Assembly: GCA_000467715.1 (NCBI GenBank)
Contig: AJFK01000305.1
Location: 124,001 to 188,000, forward strand
DNA length: 64,000 nt
Direction: 5' to 3'
From: Hysterium pulicare CBS 123377
Taxonomy: Eukaryota; Ascomycota; Dothideomycetes; Hysteriales; Hysteriaceae
The stretch's first letter is position 1. Each line of letters begins with the position of its first letter. The notes beneath the pieces were generated by a model, which saw only the letters and a program-made list of their open reading frames with translations, was not told the DNA's origin and made no database searches. This document shows, in pieces, positions 45,874 through 57,152 of this stretch. The position numbers and the translations under genes were made by a program.

Positions 45874-48445
45874 CTACTCAAATTCGAACAAGTCTGTGTC
45901 GTCACTGATGCGAGATTGCTCCATCCGCCATCTTAATACCTCCAGACCCTCTTGATCCACCAGCTCGAAATCGAGGTTGCTCGATTTCAGCGCTCCATAA
46001 ATTACTTTCGCTTCTTTCGACCATCCCTCAAGCTCGGCAGGAATCCCGATGTGTTCTTCCACAATCTTCAACATTCCATCAAGCTGTGTCTCCCCGGGTT
46101 CAAGAAGATCCTCCGCTGACAGGGGTTGATAAGGGGAAGGGTGGCTATCACATGCTTCCGAGGCTTCTGATATGTGCTCGGCATCATCGAGAAGCTCCTT
46201 CATTTCCGATCTATTGAGTTGGGTCATCGGCTTGAGTTTGAAGTCTAAATGAAAAGTCAGTGTGCGCAGAATAATCCTGGGGTGACATTGCTTACTATAA
46301 AAGGAGCAGTCAGGGTTGCATTCTCCTAATGCACCGCAGTCGATGCAAGGAATATTGACCGTCCATAAGTCGACCAGCTGAGGCCAATCCTCATCCAAGG
46401 GCATTTCTCGTTCAATCTCATCAGCGCCTGGAGCAAATCTAGCAGGATGGTTCTCCCAGAAGAGTGACAGCGCCGTTGGGTCCTCCGCTGAGTACATAAT
46501 TTGAACACGTGCAATCTGATCCGGTAGATGTCTGTTCACAATCTCTTCGGTCTGGCTCAATCTAGGCAGAACTGACTGAGGCTGCTTCTCTTCTTCTATT
46601 TGCTTGGCTTCGTGATCATCTACGCCTCGTACATCGCTGTCAGTGCTATAACTTATTTGGATAGGATCGGATTCGTCTCCTTGAGCAATGATGCGAGCTC
46701 CGTCGTCAGCGACATCAGATTGCTGCTTATTGAGGTACATGTTTGGTATCGAACTTTCGCGTTCGGCAATCAGAACATCGACTCTTCTACCTAGTTCTTT
46801 AGGGACATCGCGCTCCCGGTTGCTTGCGTCGAAGCCTGAAGTGTTGTTTGGAAACGAGAAGTCGGGTGACTCAGCGGAAGAAGCTGAAGAAGCCGAAGAG
46901 CCATGCTGGGACATATGCGACTGAAGAGACTCGGAACGTGGTGGTGACGCTTCGGCTGGCGAAGAATGAGCAGGCCATGGTACGTTCCTGTTGACGTCGG
47001 GACTTGCACTTGCCTCATCGGCAAAGGGAAACCGAGGAGTGAGGACTTTGAGGGGAGGAATGTCGCATTGAGAAGCAGGAGTCGCAGGGACTTGAGACTC
47101 ATCCTGCAGCTGCGTACCGTTATTCGACTTCCCGTTCCGAAACTTCTCATACGCCCTTTCTTGGGCCCGTGCAACTTCAAGCTCCGAGAGTACCGTAGCA
47201 GGAGACCAGTCTGTTCCGATAGGAGAATTCCAATCGGTAAGACTTCGTCCAGCGATGAGATCTCTGACACCTTTTGCAGATTCCAAGAAACTTTCCTTCT
47301 CTTTAGAATTTGCTAGTGAAGCCTGTGAAAGTGTGATATTTCCATACTTTGAAGGTTGAAACAACGGAGAAGGCTTTTGTCCAGCCTGTGTGGATGAGAT
47401 TTCTGTACTGCCATTTAAAGGTTCCCCATTCGCTTGACTGGTACCATTCTTAGGAACTTCCAGACCTGGTTCTCCATTGTGTTCATTCAATGTCGGGGGC
47501 GCACTTGCAAGAAAGTTACTCGGTGTATAGTGGATGTTGTGTTCGTGAAAAGCTCTGAAGAGACTCTGTGTGGCGCTCTCCTTTAACTGAGTCAGTGAGA
47601 TAATATAGAATGATCAGTAAAGCACTTGCCTGTTGTTCAAGTGTTGGGACGCCATTTTGAGCTCTAGGAAAGTTGTGCGCACCGCCCTTTCCGCTCAGAT
47701 TTGAGCTAGCACCATACGTCGCCAAAGCAGCTAAAGGCTCTCTGAGACCTTGGGTAGCAGGAGGCGTGGGGTGACGAGCATCCCCTGCCTGGCTGTGATT
47801 CTGTATTCCCGTTCCATTGATACTGCCCTCGTCTTTCGACTTTATGAACAATCCTGATGCTGGTGTAGAGAAACGTTCCCATGCCCCGGAGGTGTCTATT
47901 CCTTCATCTCTCAGCTTCTTTCCTATATCAACAGGGTACAAGGGTATTTCTGTAGGCTTCAACGGAAAGAGGTTCAGTTCTCGACGCCGCGTACAGATTT
48001 CTTTAAAATGAGTCTCTGCATTAGCATGTAAAGCTTTTTGGAAATGCTCGTGACATGAAGGAATCCAGCGAAGCATGATGTTGTCTGGAACTGAGTGGCC
48101 ACGCATTACATCTCCCAACAGCTGCTCAGGCGTGGAACAACCCCTCGATAACCATGCTCTGGCATCATCTCCGTCCCAGGCGTGGCTTGCGAATAGCCAA
48201 TACCCGCTTAGGACATGCATCTCGGTAACAAGCCGAGGTGCCGATACAAATTTTTTATCTTCAAATGATGGTCTTCCGACATACACACTTACGTAGTCCG
48301 GGAATCGTGGAGTACCCTGAGGCGGCTGGTTTAGTTGAGGACCGGAAGAATTTGTGTCACCGTCCTGCGTGGTTGGGGCACCATTTTGGACATTCGAGTT
48401 AGACGCAGGCGACTGAATGGAGCCGTTTGGATGTCCTGATGACAT
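45874..48445 (-). CDS. Orphan protein with a C-x2-C-x5-C-x3-C cluster
   Basis: I do not recognise this protein. It has three exons with introns near 47587-47638 and 46245-46296, and about 820 residues counted from ATG 48445; an in-frame ATG at 48553 would add 36 residues. The N terminus is Asn/Gln/Pro-rich, followed by a folded-looking part: RFPDYVSVYVGRPSFEDKKF, MHVLSGYWLFASHAWDGDDA, PDNIMLRWIPSCHEHF. The middle is long, polar and probably disordered. A second ordered part starts around QIARVQIMYSAEDPTALSLF, ends before the last intron with CIDCGALGECNPDC, and may bind a metal. The C terminus is acidic and contains LDGMLKIVEEHIGIPAELEG. No signal peptide or membrane helix is visible, so it is probably cytosolic or nuclear. 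Confidence 0.62.
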
Positions 48446-50130
48446 TCTAGGTCTTGGAAGCGAGGTTCGAAATGTAAAGGGAAAGAGGAATGAGAAAGGA
48501 CGAGATTGCGGAAGTTGATACAAACCACCTCCCCAACTTACCGCAGGCAACAAAGACTTTCCGAGGTAGAAGGTACGATGGAGTTGGAGAAAAGAAAAAA
48601 GGAAATCGCGTCCTAAAAGGTTAAAGAATTGGGCTGGCTGGGTCCGCGTAGGACGCGTTGTAGAACACGTTTCTGGTGAAGTACAGTAAGATGTGACGAC
48701 AATTTAGGATTGTGATGCGGCCCCCATGCTGTTTGATGGTTATTTCAAGTCCTGGATACACTGATCACGTCGGTGTTGACTGTCAGGCTGATTGAACCCG
48801 TGTTTCTTTCATTAGTTGGGCTGTTAGTGAATGTGTTCTGAGCTGGCATCGAATTCTCCAGGTGAAGAAGAAACTGTTCGTCTTCGAATAGTAAAGACTG
48901 TAGGTGGTGTACGCCTTGTGACAGTGTTGAGTTTGCTTCGGCGTCGAAGAGGACGTTGATGGAAGCGGTCGGTGCGGTGTGACGCCACAATTTGTGAGCT
49001 TATGTTGACACGGCGCTTTCTCATCCTTCCTTTCGAACCTCACCAACTTCTTCATCTGCCAGAGCAAGGCCTTAATAATAGAGGCGACAGCTGAAGTACA
49101 GAGAAATGCAATTCTAAAATCATACTACCATCGTTTTTCCATATACGAAGTTACCTTCTGGCAAGGCTCGCACCACCTCGGATGTAAAGTCGATTTCCAC
49201 CCACGATCCACAACAAAGGAACGACAATCTTACGCGAGTGTTTCAGTTAGTTGAGAAAATCGATCCTGAGATGGACTGGCCGACTAATTCGAGATGGCGC
49301 TATTTGAGAACTGCCGTGTGTTACACACTGAGTCGAAGGATGAATCATCGTATATAATGTCGTCGATTGCCTGGACCATATCGCTACAGCGTTATCATCT
49401 ATAAACGTGCTAACCAGGAGCTAGATGTCGATGAGGAATTTGTCTGAGCTATCCGCCCGAATGGGCCTAGGTTCATGAGGTCGACAACGACAGCTCAACA
49501 GCGCATTAGGTAGGTATGATAGAAGACTTAGCTGCAGGTTAAGAGAAGCTGCAGGCGTGTCACCCAAGCTGCTGTGGCGCAACATCAATCTCTTGAGCGA
49601 GGCTTGTCACAGCGTGAACTAGGACCAGGGCCCCGTTGCCCCACAATGTGGGGATCTTCTGGCGATGCAGAATGCGGGGAGCGCTACGGGACTGAACATC
49701 CGTAGCTTCACCATTAGGTCCAGTTTGAAGACGATACACTTTGCCAATCGAAACGGAGAGACGTTCGTAGCAGTCTTTCTTCTCTAATCAAGAGCTACAA
49801 CCTTTGACGGATTTGCTTCGGGCCTCTCGATCCCCCGTAAGTGCCGGTGGATGAGCAGGCAATCGCCGGATTGTCCTGGTAATTCTACTTCATGAGCTCC
49901 ACGCTCCCTATTTATTTCCGGGACATCTATCTACATTAGTTGCGTGCCCTCCCGGCTATAATGTTCTCTGAGAAATCTCCGTTAACTCCAGAAATCAGCT
50001 TGGATCACCAAAACATCGTCATTGCCGCGTCTCTACCAGGTTTATCTTGATACTTATCAGATCTTCATCGTTCGAATCTAGCATTAATCCGTAGTCTTTC
50101 ATATTTGCATTCATTTAAAAAGTCGCCAAA
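48446..50130. other. Intergenic region, no gene recognised
   Basis: About 1.7 kb separates the orphan gene and the dioxygenase, which point away from each other, so both promoters lie here. Three overlapping minus-strand frames occur near 48745-49067 without any motif. The dioxygenase leader is marked by an A/T-rich stretch ending GTCGCCAAAATG. Confidence 0.4.
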
Positions 50131-51206
50131 ATGCCGGGTCTTCTTACTCAAAACACCCCCTTCAAGACCATCACCGTCAAGGAGCTCCATCCCACCTTCG
50201 GTGCAGAGGTCATCGGTGTAGACTTCCACCACCTCTCCGATGAGCAGTTCAAAGAAATCAAGGCCGCCATGGCCAAGGTCAGTTTTTATGCAACATTCAC
50301 CATCCTCTCACACCTCTGACATGCCAAAAGTATGGTGTCTGCGTCTTCCGAAACACCAATATGGATGATGACGAGCACGTCGAGTTCTCCAAAAATATTG
50401 GCGAGCTCGATAACGTCAAGCGATATCTAACCGGTGGCCGTAAGCTACGCTACAAGCATTTCGAACTCTTCGATGCCGGAAACGTCGATGAAGAGGGCAA
50501 CGTCATTCAACCTGACAGCCCACGGGCTCATTACAACAAGGGAAACGCTCTCTTTCACGTCGACTCATCCTTCAACCCCCGCCGAGCATCCTGGTCACTT
50601 CTCCGTGCCATTGAACTCCCACCACCAGGCACAGGCGGCGACACCGAATTCGCAGACTCGCGCACAGCATTCGACGAGCTACCCGAAGACCTGAAGAAGG
50701 AACTAATAGAGAAAGACTACATCGGCGCCCACTCCCTCCTCCACAGCCGCAAAAGTGGTTCCCCAGAATTCTTCAAAGACCTCGACCCAACAAGCCAAAA
50801 ATTTACCTATCATAAACTGGTTCAACTGCACGAGCCTAGTGGTCGAACAAACCTCTACATCGCAGCGCATTGCCACCACCTCGAAGGCATGGAGCCTGAG
50901 AAATCCACGGAGCTTCTCGATAAGTTGATGAAGCATACTACACAAAAGAAATACGTCATGAGCGCAGATTGGCTGAATCCTACGGATATGATCGCTTGGG
51001 ATAATACCTGCGTCATGCACCGCGCCACTGGTGGTAGCTTTGAGGGAAAATATAAGCGAGATGTGAGGAGGACGACTGTTCATGATGATTCGCCGACTGC
51101 TTGGGGGTTTAATCGGGTTGGAGAGGAAGGACAGGGATTTAATTTGGAGAAAGTTATGGCGAACGAGCAGACGGATAAGCCGGCGGAAGTTAAGGTGGGT
51201 GCGTGA
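50131..51206 (+). CDS. TauD/TfdA-type Fe(II)/2-oxoglutarate dioxygenase
   Basis: Non-heme iron enzyme that uses 2-oxoglutarate and oxygen to hydroxylate a small acid or sulfonate. Two exons, 50131-50277 and 50331-51206, join AAMAK to YGVCVFRNT; about 340 residues. The iron-binding facial triad is present: His-x-Asp in NALFHVDSSFNP, and the distal His in NTCVMHRATGG. The 2-oxoglutarate Arg is in RDVRRTTVHDD. The N-terminal VKELHPTFGAEVIGVDFHHL is typical for the TfdA branch (2,4-D dioxygenase-like). The natural substrate cannot be read from sequence. The neighbour on the right is the 3' stump of a kynureninase gene on the other strand, so these two once formed a tail-to-tail pair. Confidence 0.85.
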
Positions 51207-51378
51207 TGGTTCGAAAGTGCTTCCTTGGACTGTGAGTGGAATGTTGTGTTTCTATATGATGGTGTACGGCTCATTCTTAAGTGCTTTTGTTCTATATAAT
51301 CAAATTGATCCACCTCTACGCCTCCGCACATTTGTTCTGCAAGCTGAAGACCAGTTACAGCGCTCACTCTACTAATAT

Positions 51379-51511
51379 CTAGCTTATCGCCGTCTTGAGT
51401 GCTTGGACAAAAAACCATACATCTTCAAACGTATTAAATAAAGGCATTGGTGTCAAGCGCATAACATCCGGCTTACACTGGTCCCTAGCATTGGCAAGGG
51501 GCAGGTGTTTG
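51379..51511 (-). pseudogene. BNA5: 3' remnant of a kynureninase gene
   Basis: The minus strand encodes a C-terminal kynureninase segment that is too short to stand alone: ANARDQCKPDVMRLTPMPLF, then NTFEDVWFFVQALKTAIS and a stop at 51379-51381. Kynureninases end with just this pattern (x-x-R-x-P-D-V-hydrophobic-R-x-x-P-x-P-L-[YF]-N-[TS]-F-x-D-V-x-x-F-V). About 38 codons are intact. Upstream (above about 51511) the reading becomes unlike the family, and then an AT-rich segment begins. The PLP-binding and catalytic core is absent, so the enzyme cannot be made from this site. Kynureninase cleaves kynurenine or 3-hydroxykynurenine to anthranilate or 3-hydroxyanthranilate. A second, intact copy elsewhere in the genome is likely but not shown. 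Confidence 0.72.
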
Positions 51512-51594
51512 CCATGTTGGTGTTGAAGGTAGTAGTATCGATAAAAGAAGAGTGTTAGAGAGTGTTGCAGGAAGATCGATCAAACAGCGCATTT

Positions 51595-51785
51595 TTACTT
51601 CCACCCAGTGCGCGATAAGTTAACGTTAACTTAAAGAGATTATGTTTAACTTATCAACTCTTTTTATTGTTTATAGTAATACTAGCATACTAGAACTAAA
51701 GAAATTAAACTAATAAGAACTTAATGTAAAATTAAAGCAATATTATTATATTATTAAATATAATTGACTATGAATGAGAGCTTTA
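51595..51785. repeat. AT-rich scar, possibly an old mutated mobile element
   Basis: About 190 bases are strikingly richer in A and T than anything else in the window, with words such as GTTAACGTTAACTTAAAG, TTATTATATTATTAAATATA and many TpA steps. It starts close to where the kynureninase stump loses similarity. High TpA and loss of C/G are the mark of RIP (repeat-induced point mutation) in ascomycetes, so this may be a RIP-worn mobile-element fragment. No coding, terminal repeat or family could be recognised. Confidence 0.45.
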
Positions 51786-52396
51786 AATATAATCACCGCT
51801 TACGCGTGGTTGAGCTTAATCAAACTCTTTTTCAAAGTCTCCTATTACCGGTCCCTGTATAACCGGAAGCCGTTGAAGGGGGATAGTAAACCCCTACGGC
51901 TGTTGCTTTTTCAATGCCTCACCAGGCCATGTAAAGTGAATGCCGGTAGAGGTGAGTGAGTGAGTCCTGGCTGAGTGGCGTAGAGCTTGGGGGCCCTTGT
52001 AGGTGGCCCTAGGCAGCAGCTTATCTGTGGGGTTACACGAATCTGGCTTGCATAGGAAGATCAACGGTCATCTTCTCATTTAAATTTTCGCTGCAGGAGT
52101 GACTATCTAGATAACAGTCGCACCGCAGAGAGTTGGTCTTATAGAACAGGCAGATATTCTTAGAAAGGCCAAGGATACGGAGCAGACCGCTGCGGCGTTG
52201 CCATTAATGCAGGCAAGCCTACCTAGGTAAAGAACGCCCCGGAGCTTACCCAGCTTGACAATGGTGGCAACTTCATGCCCTGCCTTCTTCTCTTCCGTTT
52301 TCTTCTCATTTCATGGACATCTAGTCTCCTTTATACTTCACATATTTACTTGGTCATTCATCTATCAGCAACCATATTCACTTGCTGAAGATCATT
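51786..52396. other. Upstream region of the O-methyltransferase gene
   Basis: About 600 bases between the AT-rich scar and the methyltransferase start. Base composition returns to normal. The segment 51840-52010 is G-rich (GGGGGATAG, GTGAGTGAGTGAG, GGGGGCCC) and carries no recognised gene. A pyrimidine-rich leader (52280-52390) precedes the start codon. Confidence 0.35.
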
Positions 52397-53760
52397 ATGG
52401 ATCCTGCAGTCAGCACTCTGCTTGCCCAGATTGAGCATCTTGGTAAAGATTTAACCCAGCATGATGGCCAAACAGCAAATATGGAAGTTTGTAGGAAGCT
52501 TCTAACAAATGCTCAGAAACTTTGCATCGCCCTGCAAAGTCCTGGAAGGCTTGTCGAAGAGTTTCTTTTTGGTGTGAGTTTGCCAAAAACTGCCTCAGCT
52601 CCACGCAGAGACTAACCTAGCATCTCGGATTTGTTAGTCTGTAGACAATCTCCTCCTCAAAATCGCTGTGGATCTGGGTATTTTCAAGATTCTTGTTGGC
52701 CTCCAGGAACCAATAACCTCCCAACAGCTCGCCGACAGCACAGGGGCCGAGACGGCGCTCCTTGAGCGTATCATGAGAGGTCTAGCCTCCATTCACGCTG
52801 TGGAAGAGATCGACACTGAGCGCTACGGCCCGAGCAAAATCACCAAAGCATTCGCATCAACCAAAGGGGATGCTGGTGCTCGCCTTTTGTATGTGAAACG
52901 TGGATGCATTACCGCTTTTCATCGACTGAGATTTTGCTTGCGTAGTTACGACCTAGTTATACCTGGGATGCAGCCGACTCCGAAGTACTTGACCGAAACT
53001 GCCTACAAGAACCCCATTGACCCGACCCATCTCCCGTTTAATATGGCGTTCGGCGACGAACTATTCTTCCAGTGGCTACCTAAGCACCCCGATGTCCTAG
53101 GAAGCTTCCAGCAGTGGATGACAGCGCAACGCCAAGGACATACGCCATGGTTAGACTTTTATCCATTGGAGAAAGAAATTGTCGAAGGTTTCGACTACCA
53201 AGACCCACAAGCTGTCATGCTCGTAGACGTCGGTGGTAGTACCGGCCAAGAGATTCAAGAGATCAAACGAAGATACCCGTCGCTGCCGGGACGCATGATT
53301 CTCCAAGATTTGCCAAGCACCATCGAGCAAGTAAACCCAAGTGACGGCATGGAGGCTATGGCCCATGACTTTTTCACTGTCCAGCCTATTCGCGGTGAGA
53401 TTTGCTAGATTCTCTCTCAACCTCATCTACTGACACGAGGTAACAGGCGCTCGGGTGTACTATTTCCGTAACATTCTTCATGATTGGGATGATGACAAGT
53501 GCTTGAAAATCCTCCGCAACACTGTCACAGCTATGAAGCCAGGATACTCCAAACTTCTGTTAAATGATTTTGCGATGCCTTCTCAGAATGCATGTGCATT
53601 CGCAATGCGCTCTGATTTTATGGTCATGGCACTCGCGGGGGCTGTGGAAAGAACAGAACGTCAATGGCAGAGGCTTCTTTCATCGGCGGGACTGAAAATT
53701 GACCGAATCTGGACAGAGGAGCCTGAATCACAGAGTATTATCGAGGCTAGTCTTGCTTGA
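52397..53760 (+). CDS. Class II (plant/fungal-type) S-adenosylmethionine O-methyltransferase
   Basis: Transfers a methyl group from SAM to a hydroxyl, often in fungal secondary metabolism. Four exons: 52397 to about 52575, about 52639 to 52887, about 52947 to 53395 and about 53448 to 53760; about 395 residues. The N-terminal part is helical (dimerisation and winged-helix). The splice GARLFYDLVIPGMQPTPKYL removes an in-frame stretch. The SAM-binding motif is VMLVDVGGSTGQEIQEI, followed by LPGRMILQDLPSTIEQV. The catalytic base lies in RNILHDWDDDKCLKIL. The C terminus RTERQWQRLLSSAGLKIDRI is typical. It is alone with an exporter, without a core synthase, so the substrate is unknown. ATG 52397 was preferred because the upstream ATG adds only five non-conserved residues. 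Confidence 0.85.
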
Positions 53761-54444
53761 TTGCAGATTTCCCTAGCGTGCTCGTTCCCAAGTATTAATT
53801 GGATGAAGCAAAGTTAGACATGACGCCTCGTTGGTGGAGAATGCCCCATTGGGCTAGAGATAGCAAGCTGTTGTATTGTACAGTTACTTTGCGACCCATA
53901 ATTGGAGAAGCACAAGCGGCGTAGAGGTCAGTGGTTTCCCATCCCCAGCACCGCCACGGCTAGAAAGAAGTTAAAAAAAAGGGTTTAGAATACTCGCAAT
54001 TCATCATGAATAACAGGTGCGCACATGCCGATCCGGTTTCATAATTCAAAACTTAATATATCCAGGACTCGAAGTACGTGTGCGGCGTAGTCTGGTGGTC
54101 TCACCCTGCGGCGAGGCAGCGGGGCTGCATGCAGCCCCCAAGAGCTATAGTCCAACGTTGTAATCTCACATAGTACAACAGAAGCTCCGCAGGTCTCGTT
54201 ATTTGGGGGTAAAGGAATGATTTACTGTTCCTGCGCGGTTAGCACATCTAGTATCAACATTTTGGAAACCCTGGCAAGTCCGAAGCTACACCACCACGGC
54301 AGATTTAATCAGCCCCATAACTATATGGGTCCAGATTTTAGCAAGTGTATTCATTGCTTAGTGAAGACCTTCCATCTTCGACTTAATCCCAGCTTCAGCA
54401 GAGTCCTCTGAAATACAATCTAAAACGTGACCGCAACGTTGAAT
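53761..54444. other. Intergenic region between O-methyltransferase and MFS exporter
   Basis: About 680 bases, both neighbours on the plus strand. It should hold the exporter promoter. A poly-A run (53970-53980) and nothing else was noted. The 64-codon frame at 54217 has no coding features. Confidence 0.4.
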
Positions 54445-56531
54445 ATGGCGACAAGGGAGTCGGAATCCTTGCGTCCGGAGGCTTTCCTAGCGCTTCCTCC
54501 AAGTCTCCTCCAAGAACAGCGTCCAATATCTATTCTAGATGCTCTTGAACTAACATCTGTAGGAGGTATGGAGTCGGAAATTGCCCATCAGTCGAACAAA
54601 CCAGAGATCACAGAAGGAGATGAACCCACAAATTATCTTAGAGGATGGTCTCTGTTCATCGTGGCTGCAACGTAGGTCCATACCACTATCATCACGACGG
54701 TCCATACACACGTGACGATCACTTTACTGACGGAAAAGCAGATTGGGGCTGGCAATATTTCTAGTTACCATGGAGGTTTCCATTGTCGCAACATCTCTCG
54801 TATCAATCGCCGATGATCTTGAAGCTTTCAACTTGACTAGCTGGATCGTGACAGCCTATCTGCTCACATATACCGGTACTTGAGTAGTCCGAAGCAAAGC
54901 ACATGAGGCTTCTCTCTAATTTTTCTCAAAGGGTTTCTGATTATCTTTGCTAAACTCAGCGACATCTTCGGCCGCAAGCTTGTGGTGAGCGTATGCCTAT
55001 GCTTGTTCGCCATCTTCTCGGGAGCATGCGCTGCTGCGCAGACCATCGAACAGCTGTGCGTTCGTCTCTATCAAAAATGGTGTGGTAAGACTTTAACAGG
55101 TGTTAGAATTATCTTGCGGGCATTTCAAGGAATTGGCGGCTCCGGCACCTACTCCGTCATCGTCGCCATCTTCTTCGAGCTAGTTCCGCCTTCAAAATTC
55201 GCGTTGACGACAAGTCTTATATCAGCAACCTTTGCATTGGCTTTCTTAGTCGGTCCACTGCTGGGTGGTGCGATCACGCAGTTCTCAACCTGGCGATGGG
55301 TGTTCCTCGTGAAGTGAGTAAAACAGCAGCAGTGTGCATGGGCAAATGCTAAGAAGGTATTCAGTGTCCCTGCAGGCCTCTTTTCTGCACTAGTTTTGAT
55401 GTTAGCTCTACCAAATAACTTCCCACATCAAGGTCGCCTTGGATATCAAGCTCTCACATTCCGACACACCTTCTCAAAGGCGCAACTGAATCGCCTCGAC
55501 ATCTTCGGCACAATATTACTTCTTTGCGCGTCAGTCCTCCTTGTCACTGGTCTTGAGCAAGCAGGCAACCCATACCCGTGGGGCTCGCCGTTGATAATCA
55601 TCTGCCTTGTTCTTTCCGGATTCTCGTGGTTCGGCTTCTTGGCCTGGTCGCGGTACGTTACCGCCAAAGATAGTATCCGAGAGCCCATTTTCCCGTGGCG
55701 CTTCGTTCAAAGCCGTGTTCGCATTGGGATGCTTGTGTGAGCCAGACGCCTGTTGTACATGAGTACTACTCTAATTTCAAGCAGAAGCATCTTTCTGACA
55801 GGAATACCTTTCACAGTCGCCGTTATCCAAATTCCCCTCCGCTTCCAGGCCGTCAATTCTATCTCATCTCTTCAAGCAGGCATTCGCCTCCTCCCATACG
55901 CAGTGCTAAATCCCCTCGGCTCGGTGCTCGCCCCCTACTTAGCTAAGCGCTTCCAAATTCCACTTGTATACATTATGCTCGTCGGCTCAGCAATTCAAAT
56001 AATCGGCACTGTACTCCTATCCACCGCCCCATCAACCACCGACATACCCGTGCAGCTCTACGTCTACGAGGGCATAGCCGGTCTGGGAACGGGCATCAAT
56101 CTCGCCTGCTTGATTGTCATGACACCCTTCGCTGTCGAGAAACGAGATAAAGGCGAGTGATCGTTCCTTACTCAACCTCCGCTCAATAGACCCCTTTGCT
56201 AAATTGAAACGTAGCTGTCGCTATGTCAGCCATGGTACAGTTCCGCACTCTCGGGGGCGCCCTCGGCCTCGCAATCGTCACAACAGCGCTAACGAATTCT
56301 GTGCGTTCGTCGCTGGCGGCAAAGTCTTTTGCCCCCGCGGACGTTGACGCGTTACTGGAAACGTCGCGGGCGTTTGCGGCATTGCCGGCTGCGAGTGCGG
56401 TTGTGGCTCGAACTATATTTGCGCAGGGCTATAATTTGCAGATGAAGATTGTGAGTGGGTTTTGTGCGGCGCAAGTACCGGCTGCGCTATTACTGTGGAA
56501 GAAGAGGCAGTTCGTAGTCCCTCGCAAGTGA
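54445..56531 (+). CDS. MFS multidrug/toxin exporter (DHA2-like)
   Basis: Proton-coupled drug or metabolite exporter of the major facilitator superfamily, plasma membrane. About seven exons. The N-terminal ~70 residues are polar. Helix 1 carries FLVTMEVSIVATSLVSIADD, close to the DHA2 motif D1 (LDxTIVATALP). Loop 2-3 carries KLSDIFGRKLVV, the MFS signature (G-x-L-a-D-x-x-G-R). Motif C is in LVGPLLGGAITQFSTWRWVF. An extra segment with LDIFGTILLLCASVLLVTGL is typical for 14-helix members. The C-terminal half reads RFQAVNSISSLQAGIRLLPY, then GLGTGINLACLIVMTPFAVE and LGGALGLAIVTTALTN. Exon joints near 54673, 54877, 55040-55110, 55315, 55738 and 56157 look spliceable. Position directly after the methyltransferase suggests that it exports the product of the local enzymes. 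Confidence 0.8.
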
Positions 56532-56964
56532 GGAAGGGGAACGAATGTGAGGAGAGCGGCTTGGATGTAGCCAGAACCTGCCGATTGAGAGCAAGGCGGC
56601 CTTGCTTGCTTGATAGAGCTCGGTAGAGCAGATAGCAGTGGTTATGCGAGCCTAGATATTCTGTCAACAGAAACCGTTCTACTGGAGATGTGAACGTCAA
56701 TAGTGATGGTGGTGACGGAGAGGAAATATGAATTTCCGTGCATTGCCGTTTGGGCCAAGTTGTGGTCCAAGCGTTTATCCACGATTGATCATCCTTCTTA
56801 CCGCTAGGGTCACTATTAGTGGTTCTTTACACTCCTTTTGCTGTACAAGCCTAGAGTAGGCCTGTTCCGTACGACACTTTCCGAATTATCTTAAGGAGGG
56901 CAACTTGCTTTCAAGCCTTGTACAGAGCCTAAACCGGCTGGGTAGGCTGGTAGAAAAGAAGGTG
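56532..56964. other. Intergenic region downstream of the MFS exporter
   Basis: Contains the 3' flank of the exporter gene. No gene or clear motif was recognised. Confidence 0.35.
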
Positions 56965-57060
56965 GTATGCGCAGACCCACCGTCCAAAACAATTCATTAC
57001 GGCACCCCATGTGAAGGGCATGGGAAATAAGAATTTATATCATTGCCCATAGTAGCTTTT
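56965..57060. repeat. Dispersed repeat, copy D (partial)
   Basis: Matches the right end of copy A: TATGCGCAGACCCACC, then CAATTCATTACGGCACCCCA, against GATGCGCAGCCCAGATCACA and CGAATTACGGCACCCAATG in copy A (16063-16110). The left part of the repeat is not recognised here. It lies about 100 bases beyond the stop codon of the gene at 57153. Confidence 0.5.
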
Positions 57061-57152
57061 CATTCTTAGGGTTTTATCTACATACGCGCTGCCAGGTCAT
57101 GCGTCACCCCTCTCTTTCACATCATCTTTGCAGATGCTCGTGCTTTCTTCTC

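Noticed and set aside
52560-53450. Frame breaks in the O-methyltransferase as signs of a pseudogene
   Set aside because: Each break coincides with GT..AG introns of normal size and matching phase.
54445-56531. MFS gene as a set of broken pieces
   Set aside because: The pieces join through short introns with plausible splice sites and all main MFS motifs are present.
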